A DNA stretch of 64,000 nt from Schizochytrium sp. TIO01 (Eukaryota; Sar; Bigyra; Thraustochytrida; Thraustochytriidae): NCBI GenBank assembly GCA_004764695.1, contig SMSO01000037.1:4648337-4712336 (forward strand), given 5' to 3'. Positions 44,253-54,888 of this stretch are shown in pieces. Under the pieces are notes generated by a model, which was not told the DNA's origin, did not search any database, and saw only the letters and a list, made by a program, of their open reading frames with translations. Position 1 is the first letter of the stretch, and each line of letters starts with the position of its first letter. A program made the position numbers and the translations under genes.

Positions 44253-45720
44253 TTAGCTAAGGACAATCAAACAGCTCGATGGGAAGCCGGCCTTGATCAC
44301 AGAGGACTGGACAGTTTCAGCAAATTTGCAAGATCCACAAACCACCACCCGAAGGCCCGGCTCTAGTGAAGACTCGTCACTAGGGGAGCGCGAGTAAGTT
44401 TCTCCAAGATGCAAGGCTAACAGATCTTCATTAACACGACTTCCCTCACTACTGAGGACTACGCGGAAGTTTTCAAGCTGTTTGTTAGCCGCAAGTTCCT
44501 CACGGAACGGGACCTCGTCCTCAGTGCGACTAGCAATGACCATGGAGAAAGTAGGAAAGCTAGCAGTCTCATTATGGAGGGCCGCATAGTCTAGAATTTG
44601 AAGCATAGGCATCACGCCAGTACCTTGGGCTACCATACAGATGTGATCAATGTGTACCTGGGGTTTGGCCCGGCGGAAAGAGGCTGCGCCATAGGCAGCC
44701 ATGGCAAATCTACCGTCTACGACTGCAGGCGCGCATGGGCGCCCGTCGAAATTGGACTTTAAGGGACTGATTCTGTTCTTTGATTGATGCCTCGTCATCG
44801 ACACATCGTACAAGACTCGCAGTCATAAGACTATCTGCATAGAGCTTCAGGAAAAGATCAAACTCGCCAGGCCCTGCAGGGGCCCTGCCCAAGATTTCTG
44901 ACATGGTTCCTGTCGCAGACCCCGCTGCCAGCATCGGCGTAAAAGGTCTCTCGATCAGCTTTCCGTTAATCTCCTTCATCAACTTTACATAATGTCCTGG
45001 CTCACACATGAGTTGTAGCGTGGCTTCAGAAATATCCTCTACAACCCGAATCCTAATCCAGAAGCAGTGCTCCACCTCGCTAACTTCCGCAGCGACAACT
45101 TCACATTTCACCCAATCATTAGACTCCATGAATATTTTCTGCTCGGACTCTACAGGACTCGCAGGAGCTTGTGAAGGAGCTTCAGAAATCATTGAAGCCG
45201 GCATAGTTCCTTGAGAGTCTTTTGCAGAAGACCTTCCTGCGACTCGACTCGTAACCCTCGCAAGAAGACCAGCTTTCGACGTTACAGGAGGCCGCACCTG
45301 GTCGAGATTTCGGGTTTGAGTTTGAGGGTTCTGGCCCTGGTTCTCGTCTACGAGCCACCCAACCTCGCAGCCGCTGAGAAGACCCATGCTGACCCAAGGG
45401 TGGACTTCTTCAAAGAGTTTTGTGGCGTCGTCGGCAAGTGCTCTTTCCAGCTCGTCTGCGCCGCCAGGGTGGTAGGGCACGTACCGGGTGACGTTATAAA
45501 CTTTGCCGTGAAGTGCCATCCAGAAGTCTTGGCGAAGGCTGTTGTGGGCTCGCACCTCCGCCATTGTGAGAGCGCGAGGACGCTGGCCACGAAGCCCTGC
45601 AAGATCATCGGCCTGGACCATTAGTCGCATCCAGTCCATCTGGCTGAAGCCAGCCCCCAAGGAGACCTTCTTGCCAAGCCCGCGGGCCGGAGCGGGAGTG
45701 ACGCTACCTCCCGAAGACAT
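44253..45720 (-). CDS. CYB5R4/NCB5OR-like cytochrome b5 reductase, with one apparent frameshift
   Basis: Two overlapping frames together encode a fusion flavohaemoprotein of about 485 residues. Residues 24-45 (SQMDWMRLM, DLAGLRG) match the conserved lead of animal CYB5R4. A cytochrome b5 domain follows (about 50-125) with haem ligands in HPGG (84-87) and His107 in VHPWV. After a linker, the FAD domain carries RPFTPM. The NAD-binding domain is in the second frame: AQGTGVMPMLQILDYA, then VVVCGSCKF near the C-terminus. The CS domain that separates the two halves in animals is absent. Near 44750 (residue about 322) the frame must move by one base. One extra T in a TTT before CGA would explain it, and no GT-AG intron of the right length is evident, so an assembly error or a recent mutation is likely. 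The enzyme should pass electrons from NAD(P)H via FAD to haem at the ER. Confidence 0.85.
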
Positions 45721-48700
45721 CGAGCAAGTCCCGGAGACCTTCGGACGCTCTAGTGGAAGGCGGTTAATTCAGGGTTCGAGAACTGATCGGCAATTACAGC
45801 TTTGCTAACACTACGTTTTTGATGGTCTCTTTTGCTCCTGCGAGTTCACTAGTGATGTATGACATATAATAATAAGGGAGTATATTCTATGATTTCTGTG
45901 GAATGAATTCACTTCCGAGTGACAGCTTCGATATGCAGATTCGCTTTTTACGGATAGATACTAGTCATTGGTTTGACATCCAGAAACCAAAAGTGGATGT
46001 GGTCAAACGATGGTCAGGAGGGCCAAAACTAAGCTCTAAGCAATGATTCGGCTCGTATAAAATTGCTCGCAGTTTTCATGATTCCGGGAAACTTATATAT
46101 ATAACCTTGCACTTTATAGGCAGATGCAGGAGAAACATAAAACTTACGAGCACTTTACTTCCTTGTACTTTTTCCGGGTTCTACTTGTCATCGAATAAAA
46201 TGCATGGTTTAATCAACACCCACTACATAGTTGTTTTTTGTTTTTATTTTTGTTTCAAAGGCGGAGAAGCTATTCTTCTGTTACAAGACTCTAGAAATGC
46301 AGTCATTATTTTTATTATATTTATCTGTTCTTGTGACAATCGTGCTTTGGTGAGACAATGAATTTCGAGATTCGCTCGACTTGAACTTCGTTTGCGTGCG
46401 AATGTCGCAGGGAAGCTTCAATCGAAGTTCTAATAACTAAGATGTTGCCAACACCAGACTAAGGAAAGCAGACCCGGCTACGGGCCCGCTTCTGAAAGAA
46501 GTAGAAGCTTTAATGCCATGTCAAGTAGGACTTTTAGGGTACACACAATTAGGTTTCTTAAGTTGGGAAATGCCGGACACCGCTCTTATTCTGCAGTGAG
46601 TTGTCCTGACGTCACTCGACAGCACCACCTCGACTGCGATGTCGGTGCTTCGACACCAAGTACAGAGTGTAGCACAAACTTTTAAGTCGGCAGGGAACCT
46701 GAGAACACAAGCTGCACACTCCTCAACACAGTGTTGCGTCGACTTCTCCTTCATTATTGCCTCGATCATACAATCGATGACATTCTGGTGTAAAGTACCA
46801 TTTCGCTAGAGCAGGTGTATCCAACTGGGGGAATGGCACGCTTCAGAACATGCATGTGCTTTACGCCTCCTCTGTAAATGCAGATCGTTGCGCTCAATTA
46901 GTGTCCTTGCACGCTTCTACTTCCTGTGGTGCACACCCTGCCTGCATAACCGTGAAGTTGACCAAATTCTGGTAATTGTATTATCCATCGATACTCCCTC
47001 GTTCAGACAGCCACCGCGTTTGTTAGGTACACAATGCAGTCCTTCTGCATTCGTGATGTAGAGTCTTCACATCCTTTGCAATAATTTACACGTTTGTGCT
47101 GAAGAAAATGGGGACTTATCAAAGAGACTCCACCATAATCTTAAAAGCTGGGCTCGTCCACCCGGGATGCGTTTGGGACCAGGTTTCGGAGCTAGCTACA
47201 GCCCCGGGACCGAGATTTTTCTACCTAATTGAGTTGTGTACTGCGGACGGAATCAACTTCAGCTCAGTTCACAAGACGATGTAGCTCATCATAATGCTGC
47301 CGGCGGACTATTCCGCAATCCGCTCCGGCAGAGCCTGGAACCATGGACATATTTGACCCACAGACAGCTTAGAAACTAGGTCGCACGTAGTTTTACTAAT
47401 ATCTACGAAGCGAGTATCTGGGAGACCGAGAAGTCACGCTGGAAACAAAACGACATCCCAACGTAATCAATCTATTCCGAAAAGGGTGGCAGAGTTGGAT
47501 GAATGCACGTCTTAAGTGAGCGATTGACTTGATTCATTAATCGTCTTGTTCTGATCGTCTTTTGTTAGGCATTCTCTCAACGTTTTGCCCAGAATAAGCC
47601 AGACGATACACAGATATCTTCTGATAAACGAAGATAGCATGAATATGCCTAACATGCTCATGAAACTCATCTTGCAAGCGAGCCTGGGTGCTTCCTCCCT
47701 AAAATGTGGCATTTGCAAGCGCACATAATAAATCAATCATTTCTTTGCGAACCTTCTCATGCCATTTCAGAGGTTTCCCCAAAACAGCAATCAACATCCC
47801 TCCGGTAATGAATGGCGCAATTCATCGGCACGTTTAAACATCGTCTTGAGCTACCCAGCCAGGACCTCCTCATCTTAACTGAAGAGCTTAAGTCTCAGTC
47901 TAGGGCGGCCCCGTACACCTTTCATTGCAAAACAGATCTTGCCTGCGGAGCAGAGATGTAATCCTACTTTCCAAGCATATTGTGATGTCCCTACACCAAA
48001 CTTATCTCAAAGTCATGGCATGAAGTATCAGCACCGCTGGCATTTGTATTTAATGTCACACTCTCTATGTTGGCAACGAACTTAATGGTAGAGCGCTGCG
48101 CTCTGTTGCTATTGGTGCTTGGCGTGGTTGGTTTTTCGTTTTACATATCTCTCAAGCATTGTACAGAACCATTCACACTGCGAGAGGACTACGCATAGGA
48201 CCCAACGATCTGTTAGCAAGATGTGTGTAAACACAGTATTTGCTTCCCCTTCCTTTTTGATGTCGCGATTACCTGCTGATTTAATCCATGCGTAGATGTA
48301 CTCCTTGCCGTTGACTATTTCGGCATGCGCCTTCACCGCTTTAAGCACATGGTCAAAAACGCCTTCCCTGGGTACATGATTGGGCCAAAGTTCGATAATT
48401 TTGGCCTTGAGAAGGGTATCTCCACGTACTTGCTAGGCACCATGGATCGGTTTTGGGTTCGGTGTGTTGTGTAGCTTTTCTTTCTTGGCCATGATAGCTT
48501 CCGCTTGCTTGATGTCATGGGCCTCTATGGCCATTTTTTCTTTCTTTATGGCGTGGGTGTCCTTCTTGATAGCGGCGACGGGGCTGGCAGCAGCAACGGT
48601 TTTCCGCTTGCTCCACTACACATAAGGCAAGCTTCAAAACACCAGCATACTTCAACCTCATTCCTGTTTACATTAATGTCAGAATCAAACCCTTTGAATT

Positions 48701-50645
48701 AAAGCGACTCGTGATTCTACTAAAAGGCTCCAGTTTCACTTTAAGTTCTGTTTTGGGATGGGATATTTCATTTTGAAAAAGTCAAGGTCTTAAAGACGGG
48801 TAGTCTCTGTTGACACGGTCCCATGGAGCCAGGACTGCATCATCACAGTTCTTGAAATAACTGAAATGCTGCATTTCACAATGCTGGTCAACGCTTTACA
48901 GACATGCCATCTTCTTACGCGTTCTTCTTTCGTCCCACTTCATCGAGGAGAAACCGTCGCCCGAAATCCCCTCATCTGTCTGTTCGGGGTTCCTCGCCTT
49001 CAAGTCTATCTATAGTCAAACATACTAATTCAAATAGACTTAACATCAGGTCAACGTGAATCAAAGAGTAATTAAAGGATGGCATTGCTGAAAGAGTTTG
49101 CTAGCTCATTAGATGCAACAGAACGCGCAAGCAAGAAGCCTTTGAAGAAGCGTTCATGATTACATTCTAGTAGGGATTATGTTTGGATACAGTGCCGCTC
49201 TGAGCCTTGTATCATACCTCTGCTTGGTAAGCCAAATGTCGATAGAAGACCAAAAGCTCTTGAATTGGTCCTTCTATGATGACTTAATGTGGGTACTTTA
49301 TCCCAAACGATGCTCTTCAATACTCGCCAACGTAGGTTTCCCGACTTGAATCATGGAGGCAGCAAAAGACCAAAGTCGAGTCATACAGATAGAAACATTC
49401 AAAGCAGCTATGAGCAGACACGGGTGTCTAGGTCCATCAAGAAAACCTTAGGAATCTATCTTCGATTCAAAGTTTTGCTCGAGGACTTCTGAAAAGAGAG
49501 ACTGTTCTTCAAATTAGCTGGAGCAGTCTCCATTATTTTATGATGCTGCAGCGTCACGTAGCAAAAATAATATTTTTAACTTTACTTTTTTATAAAATTA
49601 TAAACATGACATGATGATTACCAGCAATACTACCTAGGCCAAGTCTAGGGTAAAAGGAAGTAGCATGTTGAGGCTCGTTCGCGTGGCATCGTGATTGCCG
49701 GTACCTTCGTCGTCGAGGATAGCAAATACATCATGGTCCGCTCCCGCTCTTTGCGCAATGAGTCGACGCTTGAAGACTACGAAGAAATATGAAGGCTCAA
49801 GTGCTCGAGGAGAGGCTTCATTTCACTGATCCCGCGCGTTTGTGCTAAACCTGCTGGAGTGAGGTGCATGATTTAATGACCACTACCTAGTGCCTGTCTA
49901 GCGTTTAAATTAAGTGTCTTAGTTATATTTATTTAAAAAAAGTTTTAAAAAAAAAAGTACAACTCAAGTTCTATGAACACAGAATACTTATACAGTCCGG
50001 GATGCTTAATTTAAAGCGATGATGTTCTATCAGCTCTTTAAAAGCAGCGACATCCATTGACAAGCCGAGTCTAGCCCAGCTAGTACTACCCGAAAGCTGA
50101 CCTGGAGTCTTTTGGCCCATAGGTTTAGACGAAAAGTCCTCGATTTTCGTTCGATCTTTCTTTATCTCGATCTGGGTTTGGTTTTTGTTACTTCCAGTAG
50201 GGTGGCCTTTCTACTTTAACCGTATATTGGACTAACTAGACTATAAATAGGCCTCGATGCTACCTATCTCCCTTGAGCTAAAAACATACAAATGTATATG
50301 TTTAGAATAGAACTATTGGTAGGCCTACAATGATAAATGTTTTAAAACCCTAAAAACACATTTAAAAACAAACTTCTAATAGAAAACACTACATCAGGAA
50401 TACTTTTTTAAAATATACAGTTTCTTTTTTATATGTGATAAGAAGAGATGAAGAACTCGAGTTCAAAACTTGAAGTTCTGTGCAGCAAATCCCAATCAGC
50501 GCGGCCTGTATTCTTGAACTTCTGCAGGCATCACAGCATCAGCACCGGTTAAAGTAGGATATGCGACACGAGCGAAGGTGGAGATCCGCCCTGGCACCGC
50601 AAGACTAAGAAGATCGAGGTTTGTTTCGTGGGTTGAGAAGGGAAG
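45721..50645. other. Gene-poor stretch with coding relics
   Basis: No intact gene. Apart from the relic listed at 48109-48680, a short protein-like plus-strand frame without ATG lies at about 49663-49791, ending in EDYEEI before a stop. The first TAGGGTGGC motif of the array (50198-50206) lies here, and a T/A palindrome at about 49930-49957. Confidence 0.5.
48109..48680 (-). pseudogene. Decayed coding relic, family unknown
   Basis: A minus-strand frame from 48615 down to a TAA-type end at 48109 reads like a real protein over about 169 codons but is broken by an in-frame TAG at 48433-48435. Upstream of the stop it is Lys/Ala/Glu-rich and helical (AIKKDTHAIKKEKMAIEAHD region). Downstream it continues with KAKIIELWPNHVPREG and a NGKEYIYAWIKSAGN segment. 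Above 48615 the protein-like reading passes to another frame (about 48588-48680, GFDSDINVNRNEVEV), which suggests a second lesion. There is no ATG start and no recognised domain. It could be a dead host gene, a transposon-derived protein, or exons of a spliced gene. Confidence 0.4.
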
Positions 50646-50906
50646 ATGCTGGGAGGCAAAACTCTTCTCCGGCGCCTTAGCGGAGGCAAGCGTAGCAAGA
50701 AGAACTCTGCGGAGCAGCCTTTGAAGAGCACACCAGAGGTCGAAGCAAGACTTGCTAAAATGCAGCCAGTCGCCTCCAACCTGGCGTACGTACCGGTATC
50801 AGCGCGTATCACACCTGAAGGCCAACAGCCTGCTCGTCGTTCGCAGCCCTTGTGGATGGGAGCACTCGCCCCAGGAAGCTGCTTCGCTGGAGGGCCGGCT
50901 CTGTAA
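50646..50906 (+). CDS. Array protein 1: small basic protein with C-terminal GGPAL tail
   Basis: An 86-residue protein, the first of four related genes on this strand. The N-terminus is basic and amphipathic (MLGGKTLLRRLSGGK), matching the starts of the other three, which supports this ATG. The middle is basic and Ser/Pro-rich with no membrane segment. The C-terminus PLWMGALAPGSCFAGGPAL ends exactly at the stop and is nearly the same as in array protein 2 (Trp, Met, Ala, APG, Cys-Phe-Ala-Gly-Gly-Pro-Ala). A second shared patch is N-L-A-Y-V-P (45-50), against N-V-Q-Y-L-P in protein 2. The family is not recognised. The exact terminal position of the motif suggests a sorting or docking signal, which is inference. 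Confidence 0.75.
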   Translation: MLGGKTLLRRLSGGKRSKKNSAEQPLKSTPEVEARLAKMQPVASNLAYVPVSARITPEGQQPARRSQPLWMGALAPGSCFAGGPAL

Positions 50907-52311
50907 ATATAAGTTACCTATAATCACATGCCCTAAGGCAATTGGCTCAGCACGAGAAGCAAGCGATACAAGCTCGTACAATATGCTTTAGTGGCAGGCA
51001 TTCTTCATGCGAAATGGCTCAAGTTTAATCTACTTTGTTGTTGTTTATCTACTTCGCACTGTTTCCATTAGACCAGTTGTGCTAAATTTCGCAGAATAGA
51101 AACCTTGTGTTTCTACTTCATTCCTGTACATCTCCTTTAAATCACTATATCTATTTTCCATCTGAATTACTTCCAAAGCCTATTAATTTTACAACTACAG
51201 TAAGGTTTTCCACCTCCCTTTGTTAAATAGTGAAATCTTGCATGGATGCGCAGCTGATAAGAATTGTCCAAATGCAAAGTTATGGGCCTTGCTCATTTCT
51301 GCGTGAATGTTCATTATCTTCAGTACAATTATAAATCGTCTGAAGAGCGTTGGGCTCGTAAACTCGAAAATCGCATAATCGGTAACTTATAAAATCTTAA
51401 GTTACATAATGCACAAACCTTCCACAGATGAGTAACCTGCTACTACTGGTTCGGCTGGTCCTGCTCGGCGCCAATTTCAACGGCAGCCATGGGCACGCGA
51501 TGTCCCACCAGCTCGAGCTGTCTCCTATACCGAAAGGAACTAAACCAAAATGCTGCATATGTTATTTTTCACAACAGTATATAATTTGGCACACAAGGTC
51601 ATTTCATTGTGAAGACCCTGCGCCTTCGAAACTCTCCAAATTTGTCGCAGCAACGGCATCAGAACTTCAACAAGCCCCGAGGAGTAGTAGATAATCCTGT
51701 GGACACCTCATAAGAAACTACCTACGAGAAGCCAACTAACAACTTCTCAACTCCTCAACTCGATAAACTAAACAACAAATACACATATCTACAGTACAGT
51801 AGTCACTATTCTACTTCTATCAGAGACTTGAAGAAGGTAGAAGGTAGTTTAGCTGCCTTTTTACATCGTTGCATCCTCTCTACCAAAAGCTGACTAAGAG
51901 TTCACTAAACCCTATTACGCCGCGTGGCCACCCTAGAAAATAAAAAACATTTAAACTATTTATTATCACATTAACGAGACAAACAAAAGAGAAGTTCAGG
52001 CCCGCTCGGAGCGGCTCCAGGCAAGCTCGCGCTCGTGATGATGGAGGCCTTCTTCACATCACAAGCTGTAGAAGGTAAGCAAGTACCTGGCGACCGCCGT
52101 GGTCGTATGCCCCCCTCTCCACAGCTGATGACCTTTCCATCAAAACTGATCAAAGCGAGCGAGAACTTTGAAGGCTGCTGCTTTGGTGAGTCATTCTTCT
52201 TCTTATTATTATTATCTCGAGCAGAGCAGAGCAAGCGCGCCCGCTATAGTAAACGATAGCCGGGGCTAGCGGCGGCCACCCTACGGAGACGGAAGAAGAG
52301 TTCGGAGCGTG

Positions 52312-52380
52312 GGTCTGTCTGTCTGTGTGTCTGTCTGTTTGACTGTCTGTCTGTCTGTTTGACTGTCTATCTTTCTTTCT
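52312..52380. repeat. (GTCT)n degenerate microsatellite
   Basis: GTCT units with GTTTGACT interruptions. A separate perfect (TTTG)n run follows at about 52590-52625. Confidence 0.85.
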
Positions 52381-52995
52381 ATTGCAAGATTGCTGTCACT
52401 CACTCAGCCCATCGCCTCCGCTATCGTGCATCGCTGATGCTTGCTTGCTTGCGTGCGTGCGTGTGTGAAAATCTCCTCGAGGCCGCCGAGATCTCCGTCT
52501 GCCGCTGTCCGCCTGGCGGCGCCTGTTCGCATTCGAGCAGCCGAGCAGCTGATTAACGCAACCTGTGTAAATGTCTCTATCCCTTTCTATCAGTGTGTTT
52601 GTTTGTTTGTTTGTTTGTTTGTTTGTCTCTCTATAGCTAGATTTAATTGTGAAAAGCGATCGATCTTGAAGCCACCGACTGAGGAGACAAGCGTCTGTCT
52701 GTTGCAGGGTGAAGGCTGAGCCTGCTTGGAGAGCGGCGATGATGCATGACCAGCTCTTCACCGAGGACGGTCTTGGAGTTCAAGTCGATCCTGAAGAGCT
52801 CAAGAGCGAGCGATCTCTCTCGTGCGCAAGAATTCGAATTCCCAGCAGCTGTCTAACCGACCTTCCTTTCAAGTTGAAGGCCTTACTTCTAACAGACTCT
52901 TCAAACGAACTGCCTACCTACTATTATCCGAAAGCAAAAACCTTTTTTTGAGATTATCTTTTTTAATTTAAAAAACAACAACATTAAGTACCTCT

Positions 52996-53022
52996 TAATA
53001 ATAATAATAATAATAATAATAA
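52996..53022. repeat. (AAT)n trinucleotide repeat
   Basis: About nine AAT units, followed by a duplicated AAATTATA element. Confidence 0.85.
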
Positions 53023-54582
53023 ATTATAAATTATAACTTGGCTGCTAGAATTTGGAAGCCCCTCGTAGGGTGGCGCCCTCGACTTACGAAAGGGTGGCTC
53101 GGAGTTCAGCTCGTTTTCATAGGGTGGCGCCTTCTGAGGCGCAAAAACTTTTTGATGCAGCAGAAAGTACTATGGTTTGCTATGGAAACGCTAAGGGGGA
53201 AAAATGGTCTGCTGCCAAGTTTGCGCTGAATTGTCAAAGGTGACTGAATCAGTGAGCGTGAGAAGAACTGTTTATGATTTTCTTTTTAAAGTACTTGCTT
53301 TTTTCTTTTTAAAATTAACTAAGAAGAGCATCCTCGCTTGTTGTGTGCATGACAGCTAGCTGGCCTCGAAAAGAAGACCACAAGAAGAAGAAGGGGTGCA
53401 GATCACGCGCTCGGACACCGCTTTGGTGCAGCTGCCGGAGGGCGTCCTGAAAATCCTACAGCAGCCTACGGCTTTGCGGCTTCTTTAGTGCATCAACCGC
53501 TAAAGTACCACGGGAATTTGTGAGCGAGTTCGGAACTCGTGAGTTGAGTGCGTTATCATGTTTTTTTTTTTTTTTTTTCTAAACCTAAATGTGCTTCCTT
53601 TTCCTCTAAACAACTAAAAACAGATCATACAATCATCAAATAGAGTTTCCTTCGCTTTTGGAGGAAAGAGCTTTGGTTTTGGTAGCTTAGCGTAGGGTGA
53701 TCGCCTTTTCGAAGTGAAGGCGCGACGAACTCAGGTTATGGAAAGTCTGTTGAGGGCGTGGGAAGCGCAGAGGAACGCGAGCGAGACAGCGTACTTACTA
53801 CGGCGCAGTAGTCGGCTGTCCGCTCGAAGCCGCAGCCTCAATCTGCTGATCTGCTGATCTGCTGATCTGCTGTACCAGCTGTGCCGCCGCTTTCAAGCCC
53901 CAAAGCTGTCTTCTCGTGTAGTGAACGAATGGGCGCCATCTTCAAAGAATGAAAAAGTGGACTCTGTGGTTGTGAGCTGGAGCTTATCAGCTCATTAGCG
54001 TAGCTTCGCATAGCTTGGGATTAGGGGGATTTTGGTTTGATTGATTTATGGCAGTTGCGTGCATGAAAATCAATCGATCAATCAATCAATCATTCAATCA
54101 AAGAACAGCCTGCTCACTGCGACTTCGCGAGCACGGGTAGACGAGAGAGAGAGTTCCGAGTTGGTTTTTGGACATTGGCATTCGTCACCAAATTATTAGT
54201 TTTCTGATTTACTGCTGAGATAGTTATCTAGCCTAGGTAATAACTATATGTACCTATGAGGATTGTTACTTTTGTAAAAAGCGTTGAGGTGTAGACCGCG
54301 ATCGCTGAGCCTGTAGCATAGGTTTGCTTATGCTAAATACTAGGAATGAAGGTCGCTAGCTAGGACTCTTTGACTTGAAGTGGGCATGATTTGGAGGACT
54401 TTTGAGGAGGCAGCAAACCAGAAACTAATCAACAGCAAATCCCAAACGACCATCAAGTGTGCCCAGTCACTGCACAGACGACGAGCAGGCTTTCCGTGAG
54501 CACAACGGCTGACACGTATCAGGACAAGAGAGCAGCAGCAGCAGCAGCAACCAGCAACACATACAGACACCTGTATCCAAAG

Positions 54583-54888
54583 ATGATGATGGGCAAGTCG
54601 ATCCGCCTTGGAGGCAAGAAGAAGTCTGCCAACAAGGACGAATGCAAGAAGGACGAGATCCGCACTGCCTCGAGCTTCAACTTTGAGCGGCCGGCATCCC
54701 GCCGTGCCTCCACCACAACTCTCCCTCGTGTTGAGATGGCTTCTGCGAACGTTCAGTATCTCCCCATGGCCGCCAAGTCCCAAGTCTCCCCGGTTGGTGT
54801 CAAGGCCCCTGTTCGCCGCAGCAGCCAATCCATCTGGATGACTGCGTTTGCTCCTGGCAACTGCTTTGCCGGAGGCCCCGCGATCTAA
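54583..54888 (+). CDS. Array protein 2: small basic protein with C-terminal GGPAI tail
   Basis: A 101-residue protein if the first of three consecutive ATGs (54583, 54586, 54589) is used. A frame open further upstream (from 54457) encodes a poly-Ala run from a CAG/GCA repeat and is probably 5' UTR. The start MMMGKSIRLGGKKK mirrors the basic start of the other array proteins. The middle is Lys-, Ser- and Arg-rich. The C-terminus SIWMTAFAPGNCFAGGPAI closely matches array protein 1, including RRSSQS/RRSQ just before the Trp. No signal peptide or membrane segment is seen. Proteins 1 and 2 form one sister pair. Confidence 0.8.
   Translation: MMMGKSIRLGGKKKSANKDECKKDEIRTASSFNFERPASRRASTTTLPRVEMASANVQYLPMAAKSQVSPVGVKAPVRRSSQSIWMTAFAPGNCFAGGPAI

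Larger units (their letters stand above)
50907..54582. other. Intergenic within the array, repeat-rich
   Basis: Contains four exact TAGGGTGGC copies, (GTCT)n at about 52312-52380, (TTTG)n at about 52590-52625, (AAT)n at about 52996-53022, poly-T at 53560-53578, a (GATCTGCT) repeat at about 53848-53872 and an (AATC)n tract at about 54068-54098. Donor-like GTAAGC (52075) and GTGAGT (52186) flank a CTCTCCACAG acceptor (52124), which hints at a spliced transcript, but the joined frame closes after 27 residues. Confidence 0.5.

Noticed and set aside
51428-51694. 88-codon frame with a signal-peptide-like start inside the array
   Set aside because: It has no array tail, both strands read equally protein-like over it, and no conservation can be shown.
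54841-54888. Resemblance of the array tail (AFAP) to the ASA-FAP plastid targeting motif
   Set aside because: The plastid motif sits at an N-terminal signal cleavage site; here the match is at the extreme C-terminus and nothing else suggests a plastid.
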